Of a DNA stretch of 64,000 bases, positions 12,501 through 27,500 are shown piece by piece. Below the pieces are notes generated by a model that searched no databases, had not been told where the DNA came from, and saw only the letters and a list, made by a program, of their open reading frames with translations. Source of the DNA: Daphnia carinata (lineage: Eukaryota; Arthropoda; Branchiopoda; Diplostraca; Daphniidae). The stretch is taken from NCBI RefSeq assembly GCF_022539665.2, contig NC_081340.1, forward strand, positions 5,517,357-5,581,356, in the 5' to 3' direction. The position numbers and the translations under genes are program-made. How positions within the stretch are numbered: position 1 is the stretch's first letter; each line of letters starts with the position of its first letter.

Positions 12501-15500
12501 TCAGGAGGTGAATCAACAATTCGCTACGGAAGTATACATAAGCAGTTGGACGGAGCGCACGGCTGGCCGAACGCCGGATGCCATCCAGGTAGCCTCGCCT
12601 CCCATTCCACCGCCGCGGGACGTCTCGCAACCTCCTTGGCGTTTGGCCCGTCGTTCTGAACCGACGACTCTCGACTCGAGTTCACGTGAATCCCCATTCC
12701 CGACTCCGACGACGCCCACTTCTGCTTTTACCAAATATCAAGAATGGCGTGCCAGACGCTTGACGAGCGCCGAGACGGCCGAGCCCTCTGTTCCGTGGAG
12801 GAAGCAACAGCAGGTCCGCAAAGAGACGGGCACGAGTCCGTTTGGGGACGTGTTGGTATTGCGTCGACCCTCGCAGGAAACGGCCGATCAATCGGCGTCG
12901 CGCAAAAATTCGCAACTTCCGCCATGGTATTCCGAGTATCGGACAGCCTCGCTTTCGCAAACGGCCTCGCGAATGGTCGAAGGTTTCCGCGTTGGCGGAA
13001 TCAAAACACATTACGATTTTCACATTACTCAAATCAAAGGTGAGCTGTCAGACTCTTTTTAATCAGGCTGCGCTAGAATTTCGTGCAACACGTTTTTTTT
13101 TTAACCTTAATTTTTTTTTTTAAATGAGAAATGGTCGCAGTTATCGCTCGACGTTTGTTTGATAAAATGAGCGGTCGCTTTTTCTTGTAGGGAAATTTGA
13201 TCTCTTTCCAAGACAAAAGGAAATGACACACCAGCCAAATGTCAACAAGGATTTTCCGATGTATGGTAGCCGACCTTTTCTTTGTTTTTATTGAAAAGAA
13301 TTAGATTTGTGCAAACTCCAACAAAACACGAACATTCCCCTCTTATCTTTTTTTTTTCTTTCCCATCGTGTGAGAAATAGTTTTTTATTGACATAGTTGC
13401 AGATTAGGCAACATTTTTATCAATTATCTCCAAAACACGTTGGTTAGCAACGGAGAAATTGGCGAACGTCGCCATTTTTTTTTCACCTTGAGAGAATTGT
13501 TGCGACAGATGATGGCACATGTTTTTGGAGGTTTAACATCATAAATTCGACCATTCCTTTAAGGTTTTCGCTGCGAAATTTTGAAATCTCACTAAACCTC
13601 AATGGCGCCCAAGATATTCCGGTTTATGGCGGGTCTTATGAAATGCGTGAATTATCACACCAGGATGTCAGGATGGCAAGCACGAAACAATACTGATTTT
13701 TTTCGAATCAATCATTGGCCTCCTCCCAATCCCCTTTAAAAAAAAATTGTTTCTTAAAATTTTATTTTTGTTGCGGGAGCAACAGTCGGGTATTTTGTCG
13801 CCAGAGTAACGATCCCGCAGTGCGGCATGGCTATCATTCCAACACGTGTATATAATCTAGTCGTCAACATTCTCGATAACTTTCGTCATCTACCGTCCGC
13901 ATTTTTATTTTTCTATTTTTTCGGATATAAAAAAAAACACGCGAATTTCTTTTGGTCTATTCAATTGGCCAAGATTCTTCAAAAAACATGGCGAATTCGA
14001 CATGCGCCGGGAAAAGCACATTTTTATTTCATTTTTTATTCTATGCATTTGACCTAAAGACGCTCAAATGGGTTGGACTGGCGATGATGTCAGCCATTCG
14101 AAATAGCCAATGCGGCAAGGTCTTCCCGAAAGAAAATTCTAAGAGCCGTGAACGACTCACGAAAAATCCGGTTATGCCCCCCGGCCTGTTGTGAAAGAAG
14201 ACGATTGCGAAGACGTTTTTTTTATGCATACCGGTCTTTTCAAGGTATCCCGCCGCGACCACCGGCCAACCTGTTCCCTTCGTGTTGATGGATATGAGAA
14301 AAAAAAGAAAGACAGATGCGTGTAGGCGAGAAAAACGTTCGTGTTTTTCTCCCTCTTTTATCTTAAAGAAAAAGAGGAAGAATAATATTTGAAAGGGGGA
14401 AAAGAAAATGTCTAGCTTATCCAAGGTTGCCAGATTCTCATTACCCACATCCCGAATCTCTTCTTATGGTAGTTGGTAAATAGATGGTTGTGATTTTATT
14501 CAAGTACAAAAGAGGATGACGTGCATGTATTTGGATGCGTATTTGCTCTTCAGACGATGACACGCCTCATTCATGCAACGACTTGCCATGATCAAAGAAA
14601 GACTTTGTTTGAACTAGGACTTTCTCTTTTTCGGTGCAGTGTTATCTTGTTTAAAAATGAATGACTTAGTGCACGAGCTAAAAGGGATGCCAATGAAAGA
14701 CTCACGGTGTGTGTCTTTTGATTTCAGATGAACAAGAACGGGTGCAGAAGAAGACCTTCGTCAACTGGATCAACTCGTACCTCTCGAAGGTAAACAAGTT
14801 TTTTTCGTACCTCCAGCTTCTTTAGCAAATAAAGAAGCGAATATAAAGAAGGACACGATAGAGTTTCATGACCATAACAAGTCGGAATCAATATTTATTT
14901 TTCTTTCCCCTTTTTTATGATTATTGTTTCTTGGAATATACGGGTAAACAAGATAAATGCTATTCATAGTCATTGCACATTAAATTTTCAAAGCATTTAT
15001 TTTAAAAAGAAAACTTGTTTTGTATTAGAATTTGAATATTTTGCTTTGTATCTGGCGCGTCGCCCAACATTTGCATACTGGTGCTTTTATGAAAGTAAAA
15101 AAACATATTATTGCTTTCTGTTCTGATCAGACGATCTCTCTAACGGTAAATTTTTAAGTTGTAAATGTCGCTCATTGGAATTGCAGCCATTTGAAAAGCC
15201 AATCGAAAGAAAAGCCACAAGTTTTCCCTTTTTTTTTTTTTTTTTTTTACTGCGAAAGTCAAATGACCTGTATCAATTCGAAATCTTATCTGATCTATCC
15301 CTCCCATGGCGTAAAGCCATTTCAGAATAGTCCTATAAGTTATTTCCGATTTTTATGCATAGCTTTTTTTCTAATGTTTTCTTTTTAATGTAGCGAGTTC
15401 CACCGCTTCGAGTGGACGACTTGATCGAAGACTTGAAGGATGGCGTTAAACTCATCGCCCTGCTGGAAGTCCTCGCCAACACCAAACTGGTAAGTACAAC

Positions 15501-18500
15501 CCATTATTTTTTTTTATCGTCATTTAAATGTAAACAGATTAATAAAGGGGGAATTATAAATACCAAGCGCTTTATAGCCCTCGTGTAATGTTCATAAATC
15601 AAAGGAATACGCAACAACCATTGAACTGTACCGCCGAAAAAAAACGCGATAGTAATCCACCTGGAACCTTCCCAGGTTGTTGAAACGGATATACTTTTGC
15701 GACACGATATCCTCTTTGATTACTTGTTTTTGTTTTCCGTGTCGGCTCAGCTTTCTTTGATTCTCTTTCAGGCGAATTAAACTAATCAAATGGGAAAGGC
15801 TATGCTCTGTTAGAAGGATAGTAATAATTAGAGAGTCGCGTGACGTCATTAGATCATGCAGGCTTTATAGAAATAGTCTCGCCGACTAGCCAGTTCTATT
15901 TTTACTCTGTTTCACTGACACATGAGAGAACTACTATAGCCATCAATTGTGAATAAGAGCCAAAAAAAGAAAATCAAAATGAATGCGGAAAAAAAAAATA
16001 TAATTTGTTCTGATTTCTGGAGGCGATGTTGTCCCGTATGATAATCGTGCGAAATCATTTGATTTATTGAGCGCATTGGGAATTTTCAGACTTTTTGCAA
16101 AACCTTTTGAAAACACCGTGGGTCTTTTTTTGGCAGCGGATTTTATTTTATTTATTCTTTTAAAAAATTCAGAAAACAAAAATAAACAAGTTAGAAAGGA
16201 AAAAAAAGTGCTTTGGTTGCTGCTTCTCTGCAGCTATTTCCATTTTGTATTTTTGGGCTTTTTTTTTTTTCTTACCCTACGTCCTATCTGTTTGCCGGGA
16301 GCTGACGTCAGCCTCGATACGGGGCGTACACGTGCCCTTGCGCTTCTTCTTGTTTTCTTTTCTCATTTGATATATATTTTTTTTCATTTTAAAAACAAAG
16401 GGAAAGCGACAAATACAAACCATTAGTTCGGCTTTCTTTTTGAAACTAAGTGTTTTGTCTGGGACACCTTCCCATATTTTATTGGATAAAGTCATCCGCG
16501 CATGATTCACCTTTTTAATGTTTTCTTTTTCTTCGATTTTTTCAAATGAAACGATTCAGCCGGTCGAGAAAGGGAAAAATATGAAGAAGGCCCACTTTCT
16601 CAGCAATGCCGATACGGCCATGAATTTTCTGCGCTCTAAGCAGGTATGGTCATAGTCAAGCGAAAGACCATTAATCAAAATAGAGTCATTCATCATTGCC
16701 TTTTTTTTTCTCTCATGGTTGTTTCGTTTCGAATAGATTAAATTGGTGAATATCAACCCGTCAGACATCATCGAGGGTAAACCATCTGTCGTTCTTGGTT
16801 TGATATGGACCATCATTCTCTACTTCCAGGTGAGTTGAATTTCCCTTCAATGCACCATCAGCACTAACAATTAATTTATAAATGTAACACTTAAATGTTT
16901 CATTTGCAAGCTTAACTCGGGATGTATCCGGTGTCAGGTTATCTTTAATTCACTCGCACATTCACATCGTTATTTTCATTTTTTTTTTAAAAATTTAAAC
17001 TAACAAATGGACCTGCAATGTTCAACAGATTGAAGAGAACACAAAGATATTGGATTTGGGTCTTCGGCCCAGCAGTTGCAGCAGCTTAGAAAGTAGCGCT
17101 GGCCTGAGAGCCAGCCCTGCCCAGTTGCAACATCAACCTCAATATTCGGCGGAGAAGAAATCTTCGCCCGTTTCTTCTGCCGCTCCGGCAGAACCCCGAG
17201 CGCCCGCACGTGATAGGACCGGAGCCCGTAAAGCGCTCCTCCAGTGGGCTCAAAATGCCACCAAAGAGTACGAATTTCATTCTTTAAATTTTAATATTTT
17301 AAAATGGTATGAAATTAACCAATCCGAAAAATTATTTTGGAACAGCACAACCGGCGTGGTGGTGAATGATTTTGGAACAAGTTGGCGTGATGGAACGGCC
17401 TTCATCGCCATTGTTAATTGCATTCAGCCGGGCACGATCGACGCGGAAGCGTACCGCAATGCGCCCAATCGTGTACGTCTTGAGGCCGCGTTCCAGGCAG
17501 CAGAGCAAAATTTGGGTGTTGCTCGTCTGCTGGATTCAGAAGACGTCGATGTCAACAAGCCGGACGACAAATCCATTATGACGTACGTTGCTCAGTTTTT
17601 ACACAAATATCCCGAACCGGGCAAAGGGAAAAAACCTGGCGAAGCCGGAAGTGCTCCGTCGCTGGAACAGCAACAGTATCGCGATTTCCTCGCCTGGCTT
17701 AACAGCAAAAACTCATTACTGGAACAACTGCAAGGCGGCAAGGGTTACGGTCTAGAGTACAAGGATTACGAACAGCTGAAAACCGAGTTCCAGTCGCAGC
17801 AACGCGTACTGGAATATTTGCGCGCCTTGGTCCTGCAACCCGGACGGGGCCTGCCGGGCGTCACGTACGAATCGTGGCAACAAGTTGAGCTTTCGTGGCA
17901 GAAACTGGAGACGCAGCTGCGCCATTGGCAGTGGACCCTGGACACGAGCTTACCGGGAGTCCTGGGCCACGTCGGCGAGTGGCTCAACAACGCCGAACAT
18001 CTTCTCTGCTCTGAAGACTTGCCGCCGAATTTCGACGACGAGGCGGCCAACGCACTCAAAGTCAAACTGGATGAGCATAAACATTTCTTCGCCGAATTAC
18101 CAGCCATAAATGCGGCTTTTGATAGCGCCATCAGTGAATCGTTGCCGACTGGTGTGTCAGCTGGACAAATTCAGGATATAGCCGCACGTCTACAAATCTT
18201 ACCGGAACGTGCCGCCCATCGCGCAGCTCGCCTTCGCTTCCTGGAACACAAATGCTGCATTTTGGCCTTTTTGGATTTGACCGAATCCAAACTGAAATCT
18301 TGGTCCGTCCGCTACGGCACGGAAGAGACGATTATCCACATGCTGGAACAGTACCGTGCCTTTGTCTCGCGCAACAAACTCTTTCACGAGTTCGAGAAAG
18401 CCTTCGCTGAGATGCAGCAAGTCGCCGAAGAGTACAAACGCGAGGTGCGGACCATGGAACTCCGCGAGCTCAACGAGATCGACCAATTCATTTACAGCTC

Positions 18501-21500
18501 GGGCGAACGGTGGCGCGGGCTCTCCACCGGTCTCCGATGCGCCCAAGGGATCCTCGAAGAGGTCCTGGCCTACTGGAAACGCTGGAACACCCAGTGTCCT
18601 GCCTTCGAACAATGGCTCAATGTTGCCGAACCCATGCAACTGAACACCGAACTTTCTGAAGAAGATAAAATGGAATTCTTTCAAGATATCGGCACGTGGA
18701 AAGAAAAATACGAACAGTTGGGCGAAACGGCCGCTTTTCTCGTTACCACTTGCGAGCCCAGCATTTCGAGATCGATTAAATTGCGTATCGATGAGATCAC
18801 AAGACGCTGGGAATTATTATTCGACAATGTCCGGCATTACCTTCAAGCTGGCGAGATCCTTCGCCATCGCAAAGAGTATCGACAAGGCTCGGAGAAATTA
18901 GAAAAATGGATCGTTCGAGCGAATGAACTTCTATCTTCGATTCCAGTTGGCAATTTGGAATCGATGAAACGTTATGGAGATGATTTACAGCAGCTTTATT
19001 CCACTGTCGATGAAATGGAACAAGTACAGAAACACATCAGTCGCCACTTCCAATCGCTCGTGTCCGAGCTCAGCGCCGAAGAATTGCAGGTCATTGGGGG
19101 TTCGTTGAAACGCCAGAAAGAGACACTGGTCCGCATCCGAGCGCTGATTGCCGTGCGGATTCAACAGTACCATCAGCTCCGCACTCAAAAGGAATCGCTG
19201 GAAGTTGGAATGGGAGAGATCGAAAACTGGCTGGCCGAAGCACAAAAATCCCTGGAATCTTTGACCAAACTGGACACGGACCTAGAAGCCACAACGCAAG
19301 GCTTAGAGAATCATCAGGCTTTCTTCTCGCGTCTCGTAAATTACAAACTTTTGCTGGACGACAAATGGAAAGTGTTTGAAACGATGATCAGGTCCAGCCC
19401 GGCTTTGCCATCTCAAGGCCCCAACGATGACGAAGACTTATTGGCTACACGTCAAAAACTGGAATACCTAACGGCTGGCATGGCAGAAGTCACCAACGAT
19501 TCGCACCAATGGGAAGTCCGTCTAACAGACGGCATTCAAGCTTGGAGGAATTATCAGGAATCGTTACGATTGACGACGCAGTGGCTTCACCGAGCCGAAT
19601 CGCTCCTCATGGCCGAAAAGAACGCCAATGCCCAGCAATCGCTTGAATTGCACGCATCTTTCTTTAACGCGATTGACGAACGTCTCGTTAACAATCTTCA
19701 AGCTGCAGCTACTCAACTCTTGCAATGGCTGCCCGCTGAATCCATGAGGAAGATGACAGTATCAGATGCTGCGCAGACGACGTTAGAGAATTGGCGACGT
19801 CTCATTGGCCTGGCTCCAGTGCATCGTATGAAATTGGAATTCCTGCTGGATCAAGACGCTTTTGCTAATTTGGCCCGTGATGTTGATCAACAACTGGTAG
19901 CCGAGCAACAGGCGCTTTCTCTTAGCGGTACCAATACGGCACAATTGCTGGAACAACATCTTCTCTGGTTCGGAACGCCGGCTGGACCGGCTGTCAGCCA
20001 GGCTCATGTGTTAGTGGAGAGACTGGAACACACAGCTGCGTGCATCCCCGACGTAGAAATTCAACAGGCTTTCGAGAACGTGCGTAATCAATGGAACACT
20101 CTAATGCAACGGGCTGATTGGCTCCTTGGCCAATTGCAGGCTATTCCGCAAAAATGGAATGAATATCAAATTCATTTTGATGATATGGTACGATGGATGT
20201 GCGTGGTTGATCAAACGATTGCCAACATATCGGTAGATGCCCAGTCTCTGGACAATTTTAATCGTCTTCGCGAAGAGTTCCAGTCTACCTGCAGTGACGT
20301 GGATGCCCGTCGTGAAAGCATGAAATGGCTTGTCCAGCGACTTGATTCCATGTTGAGTTACAAAACGGAAGAAGAAGGAAACCTGGCCCAGCATCAATTA
20401 GAAGAGCTGATTGCTCGCTACAAGAACTTGGTTTTGGTCATTGAATCGACACAATCCAAGACGGACCTCCTCACCAAATCCTACCTTTGCCGCCAAGAGA
20501 TCCACAAGACCTGCGCCTCTTTGGAAGCCAGTCAACCAATGACTTCAGCAGAACAGGAGAGTAATGATTTATTATCGCTGGACGCTGATACTTTTAAACA
20601 AGAAGCTGTTGTCAAAGAACTTGACGGGCAAAGGGTGGCCATTGTCAGCTTGTTGCAACGTGGCAAAGACCTTCAACATCACCAAGGAGCTCCTGAATTC
20701 CTTGCTGAACAAGTGCATCAACTCGAAACAGTTTGGAATGACACGTTTGAATTGGCCAATAATAAATTGAAGAAACTTAAAGGTAATATTTTGTTTTGTA
20801 TTTTTAATTCATTGTTTAATTGTATTTTTAATTCATTGTTTAATTGTATTTTTAAATTATTCTAGGATCGGGACGCTTGTGGCGTGATTACCAGGAACAG
20901 AAAGCTGATATTAATCAATTGCTGCACAAAGCGGAAGAAGAATTGAAACAGAGCTATTCAAATTTCGATCCACTTAAAATCGGTAGTGAGCTTAAAGCCC
21001 GTCTGGAGGCCGGCGTTGAATTGCGTCAGGCCACTGACGATATCTTGCGTAAAATGCGTCAGATTTTGGACGAATTGAATCACTGCGTCAGCATTGAGCA
21101 ACGTCGTTCTCTGGAGGAAGAATTGCGTGAAATTGAGAGACGGACAGAATCGATCCGTTCACTTAGTCTGGACAAAATTGCATTGCTGGATGAATTCAGC
21201 TCACGGTTGAAAGCACTTATGACTCAAGTGGAATCTATTGTCAATTGGCTCCAAATGGCTCAGAAGCTCCTTCAGCAATTACTCTCCTTGAATTTATCAC
21301 CTCAAGAACGAGTTAAACGGACGGAAGAGCTTCAAACTTCCATCACCGAAAAGATGGAATTACTTTTAACGATCCAGCAAGAAGTGGCCGAATTGCTAGC
21401 CATGCAGCAATCCGCAGATCCTTCGTCTGGACCTCCTTTGACGTCCCAACGTCTGTTAGGCGTTGATGTAGCTGGATTACGTAACACCATCACCCAAATG

Positions 21501-24500
21501 AGAACTGCCGTCCAGGAGCAAAGCCAAAGTGTTTTCCAGGATATGGAACACTGGAGAGAATATAACGTACAAGCCAACGAGGTGAAACCTTGGCTGGACG
21601 ATGCTGAAAAGAGGACGGCCGTCATCGTGACTCGTCCGAGTTCCGTCTCTGAAATGGAATCGTTGCTGGACGCTGCCCGTCTTTTCGAGGACGAGTGCAA
21701 ACGCCAGTTGACTAAATTGCAGCAAATGTCGTCCCACTGTCAGCAAATGTTCCACCAGTCCAGCACTCGCGATGAAGTAGACGCTCTCCACAGTCGCTGG
21801 AACGGCGTTCACGATACGGTTGTCCAGCAACTCGAGCGTTTGGAGCACTTGCAAAGTACGTGGACTGCTGTTATTAATAAAATGGATTCGATTGTTGAAT
21901 GGCTTGATTCTGTTGAAATTCAACTTGATTCACTGCAACAATTGTCTTCTAACTTGGGCAGCCTTGAAAATCAATTGGGTGATTTGAAGGTATCGCGAAA
22001 TCCATTGCTTTCTTTTTATTCTTAATTCATTTTGTAATTTTTTTCTAAATAGAATGTCATGAAAGGAGCGTCTGAAAAGCAATCCGATTTAATTGTGCTG
22101 ACGCAAGAATGTGATACGATTGTTCCTCAACTTTCTCCGGAAGGTGCAGCAAATTTACGTTGCCAGGTGATGGACTTGAAGAGTCGTGTTTCTCAGTTGT
22201 CCGATTCCGCCCGCCATCAGATCAATACAGTATCAGATGCCATTGTTCAAAGGTATTTTGATTTTTTTTACGTACAAATTAAATCCCTTATTATTGTTTT
22301 GTTTAAAAATTGAATATTCAGACAAGATTTACTTGGGCGAGAAACGGAACTGGTTCAAGCGTTCCGTGAGACCGAAGATGGTTTAAAACAGCTGAGCGAA
22401 GTGGATGTACGTCATTTAGATGCTCCGCTTGAAACAGCTCATCAGCTGTTGCAACATTTGGAAAACCAACAGCCTCGGGTAAATGCCTTGCAAACGGAGA
22501 TCAGTCAACTTCAAACTACTTGCACCCCGGAAGAAAGGGCCGTCTTAGCCGAAAAATCTGAAGAATTGGACCAAACCACAAAGGTATCCTGGATACGAAC
22601 TCTCTCTCTGATGTGTTAAATAATCGATTTTATTCATTTTAAAGGGATTGGTGTCCAGACTCACTGGTAAGAATGACTGCTTGAAGCGCTGGAACGCTTT
22701 GGCCGGCTGGTCATTGGCTGCCAATGATCAACTGAGTCATGTCTTACAGCAGCTTGAAGATCAGAAACCTGGAGCTCAAGAACTTGCCCATTTGCTTGCT
22801 GAAGCTGATGAAGTCCAGTTGCAATGTGATACACAACTAAGTGAAAACGCAGACCTTGATCAAGTGACTCGTTCCAGCGAAACTGCCATCAAATTGGGTC
22901 TGTCCACAACACCTTGCACAGTAGCTAGTTTTGTAGGTCAAGTAGAAAAACAAATCAATCGAGTCCGGGGTTTGGTAACGGACCGCACTAACCAAATCCG
23001 CCAACTGGATGAGAAGTGGAGTCAATTCGAACAGGAACGTGACAAACTCTTACAGCAATTGCAAGCCATCAAGTCAGACGCCGATGGACTGTCTGCGTCT
23101 GAAAGCAATTTGAGCGGAATTGAACATTTCCTGCCCGCTATACGTGCGCTCCTAGATCGAACCAAACAACTAGAAGTTGAGAAAGAGAATCTTCATAAAG
23201 TTGGAAAACATTTGACTCAGTTGAGCTCGGCAACGCTGGGATCGATTCAAAGCAAACTGAGTTCTGTGGATACTGAATATGATCTCATTCAGCGCAAACT
23301 ATTAGAGCAACAAACCCAATGTAATGACATCCTGTCCCTTTGGAAAGAATGCTGCGATGCCAAGTTGCCCATCCAAACTGCTGTTAGTGGTGCAGCCAAA
23401 GTCTGCAATGATGTTCAAGATCGACAGCCAGAGGATTTGAATGAGACTGTCCAATTGAGCGATCAATGCCGAAAATCAGTTGAACAGCTGAGAAAATGCC
23501 GGGCTCCTCTCGACTCTTTGGCTATTAAAAGCGGACACTTGCATGATAGATTGGACCGTGTTTCAGGGTTTGATCCGTCTATCCTGCGTAAAGAAATGGC
23601 AGATATGCAACACGAATGGACAGAAGTTCAATCGGCCCTTGGTGGACGGATTCAAACTCTTGATATGCAGCAAGTTGTCATGCGACAGATCGCCACTCTC
23701 AAAGAAGAAATTCTCAACTGGACCAGCGATTCCAGAGAAGCTTTGGCCGACACACTTTCGCAACCAACTGATTTAGATCTAATGGAATTGAAGCTGAAGA
23801 AAGTCAAGCAGGAATTGCCGACATATGAGGGTATCCGTGAGAGCATCCGTGCCAAAATTGATCAATTAAAGGAATTGTGCCAAGGCCATTGCCCAGCTTC
23901 CATTAACAGTTTGCAAGACTTAATCGATCAAGAAATCGATCAAGTAAGTGTGAAATCTCTATATCGTATTAATAATTTAACTAACGGTTTCTTCTTTTAC
24001 AGACGCAAACTCTTTGTGGCCGGCTGGAATCATCCATCACGACCACAAAACATGATGAAGAAGAATTGTACCTCGATGTTAAAGCCTTGACCAATCAGAT
24101 CAGTGAAATGAAGATGGAATTAAAGAGCTGCGAGGATATGATGGGCAACGATGAGCAGTTGGCTCAACAGTTCCGTGCGTGCCAAATTATTGCAACAGGG
24201 TATCCCCAACTCCAGGAATTACTAAAGACCTTGAAGCAACGATGTGCCAAATTGGAATCTCAGTGTGGGACAGCCGGTGAGGGTTTCCCACTTGCCAAAG
24301 AATTGCGAGCTATTCAGAAACAAATGGACGCACTCGGAGTTCAAATAAAGAAACAAAGCGAAGGTTTACACGGTATACTCCAGAAACGCTATAATGAGAG
24401 GATGGCCATTGTCCAACGAATCATAGCCAGCTGTCGTGACAAACTTGATTGGTGCTCATCGGAGCCTAGTGCTGATCGTTTCGGCATTGAGGCAAAACTG

Positions 24501-27500
24501 GACGCTTTACAAGCAGTCGAAGTGAGTTTAGCAGATGCAGAAAACAAGTTTATTGAAGTACAGAGCGTTGCGACTGCTCTCGCTTCCATTTCTGAGAATC
24601 AGAAAGGTGAAATTGATTCATCAATCACAGCAATGGCGGAGAAACTTCGTAATTTACGTGAAGATTGTGACGATAAACGCCTTTCTATCGATCATAATAA
24701 CGATTTATTGCGTCGTTTTGAGCTGACTTCAGAGAACGCATCATCATGGCTGAGAGATGTGGAGGCTGTAATTCGCAATGAAACAGTTAGCCAGGCTGGA
24801 GTAGATCAATTGGCTGATAAAATCCAATCTATCACTGAACTTTATTCGGACATTGAAAGTCATCGCCCTGATATTGACGAAATTAAAGTCATTTCAGACC
24901 AAGTGATGGCACTAATGCCCGAATCGCATGTGTCCCACTTCAGCAATCATCTAACGATGCGATTTACGACGGCCCTCAAATTCGTTCAGTCTTGTCTGAC
25001 TAAACAAAAGACTCTTCAGTCCGGCTATCTAGAGTACCAAACAGCTCTACAGAAAATGGAAGCTTGGTTGCAATCAGCAGACGATCAATTGCGCGTTCAT
25101 GAAAAGGACGTCACAGCTGTTCCAGGATCCAAACCCAGTTTGGCTTACCAATCGAAATTGCAAGCGTTGAAACAATTTATGGAACAAAAGGAAGAAGGCC
25201 AATCATTACTCAATCAAGCTGTCCATACTGGCGATAGTATGGTGCCTAACATTACAGCCGAAGATAAATTGGCTATTCGAGTGGCTTTGAGAAACCTTCG
25301 CGATCGTTGGGAATCACACCTGGATGAAGTTAACAGTCTGTACAAGAAAGTTGAAGGCATCATCTTGCAGCTCTCATCATTCGACGACAGTTGCCGTCAA
25401 ATCCGACGCTGGATCGAAGAAACGAGAAAACGCTTCAATGAACCTGATATTGAAGAGGAAGGAGAGGATATCGATCAATCGCATGTCCAAGACGTCAAAG
25501 AACAGCTGCAGACCTTCCGTATTTTAGCTCAAGATGTTCTGTCACATCAGAGCCTAATTAGTCGACTCCGCGAACGTCTCCAGGAAATTTCCAATCCCGA
25601 CGCGGCCGCTACCGTCGACGACATTGCGGCCTCCTACCAGAAACTCGTCCAGGAGAGCCAAGAGCGAGTTGCCGTGCTGGAGAAACAGGCAGCCGATTAC
25701 GACGCTTACGTCTACAGCATCGAGACGTTCCGTGATTGGCTGACGGGTCTCTCGGCAGATCTGACCCTTACCGAAGAAGGCGTGACGGACAAAGCGTCCG
25801 CCGAGACGAAACTTAGGGTCATTTCTGAGCTCTTGCAACAGCGCGAAGAAGGCCAGCAACTCCTTGGTCGTTGTGTCTCTTGTTTGGAACAATGTCTTCA
25901 ATCAGCAGGATCTTTTGTTGGTCATTTAGATCCTAAAGTTGAATTTGAAATTCAGAAAACAAACTGGGACGCATTTTTAGCCGAATGTCAAGAACGGAAC
26001 GATCGATTATTATCTGTTTGTTCACGCTGGACTGCTTTTGAAGACACGGCTCATACTTTAGCTCAATGGCTGCGCCAAATGGAAGGCCGGGTCCAAGATC
26101 AAGCTCTCAAAGCGACTGTGGCTGCTAAAGAAACGCATCTCGAGAAGCTCATTGCGGCTCAGTTGGAGATCACCCAGAAAGAACCTGAATTTTCAGCCAT
26201 TTTGCAATTAAGCCAACAGATCGAAGGTGATTCTGCCCTCCAGGTGCAAGTTCCTCAAATGATGGCCCGATACCAAACACTTATTGGAACTGCTCGCGAG
26301 ATGATTACTCGTTACCAGCAATACGTTAAAGAACACAAGGACTTTAACGACAATTATACAGAATTTACAAAAAAGATGGAAGACCTTGCCGGACGCCTGG
26401 ATTCGTGCCGTGAAATTGTTGGAGATTTCAAGATCCTCCAGGAAAAACGGGCAGAACTGGACCAATTGCAAGAGCAACGTCTCGAACTTGATAAGAATGG
26501 TGATAGTTTAGTTGATATGGGTGAAAAGCTCTACGTTCACACGGGCCCTGACGGCCGAGAAATGCTTCGTGTCCAGCTGAAAGTGGTACGAGAGAGATGG
26601 GAAGCATTGTGTGATGACCTGGTAGCAACTGGTTCTGAACTGGATCAATGCCTCCAACAGTTCTCTGAGTTCTCGGCCAGTCAGGAACAGTTGACTCGCT
26701 GGTTGAGAGAAGTTGAGCAATCGATGCTCCAGCATTCTGACCTCAAATCAACTCTGCAAGAGAAGCGCGCCCAGCTACAATCCCACAAAATCGTCCACCA
26801 GGTAAAATCTCATTTCAGATTTTGCTTAACTGATTTAAATTTCAAATATTTCATTATGTAGGAGATTCTTGCGCATCAAACCCTTGTTGATTCAGTGTGC
26901 AGCAAAGCCAAACAGCTGATCGATCAAACTCAAGATAAATCCCTCAGTGTGTACATCACGTCCATTCGGCAATTATTTGCCAATATCGTCAGTAAATCTG
27001 ATGAGCTAATGAATCGATTGGAAACATGTGTCAAAGACCATACACAACTGAGTTCGCTGGTCAAATCGTTCCAAGACTGGATTACTAGCTTCCGTGACGA
27101 AACGCAAAGCTTGGCAGATACAATAGGTGAAAAATCTGAAACCAAAAAGAAAATCAAGGCGCTGGAAGAAATACAAGGAGGACAGGAGCAAGGCCGTTCC
27201 AAATTGGAAGAGATCCAAAATTTATGTTCAACCGTAGTGGCTTTTACGTCACCCCGTGGATGCGAACTACTGGCCAAAAGTGTAGCCAGTTTGCAAGATG
27301 AACTGGAAGCTGTATCGACAAGCCTTCAAGACATCAAACGAAGCCAAGAGACAATTCTCCAGCGATGGCAATCGTTCGAAGAACGACTGGAATCTTGCAA
27401 CGTTTGGTTACGCCAACAGGAAACTGCTTTCGGCGAACAGGCTCTACAGGTGACTTTGCCAGACAAGGAGGCTCAACTTGTTATCTTTCAGAAGGCCCGT

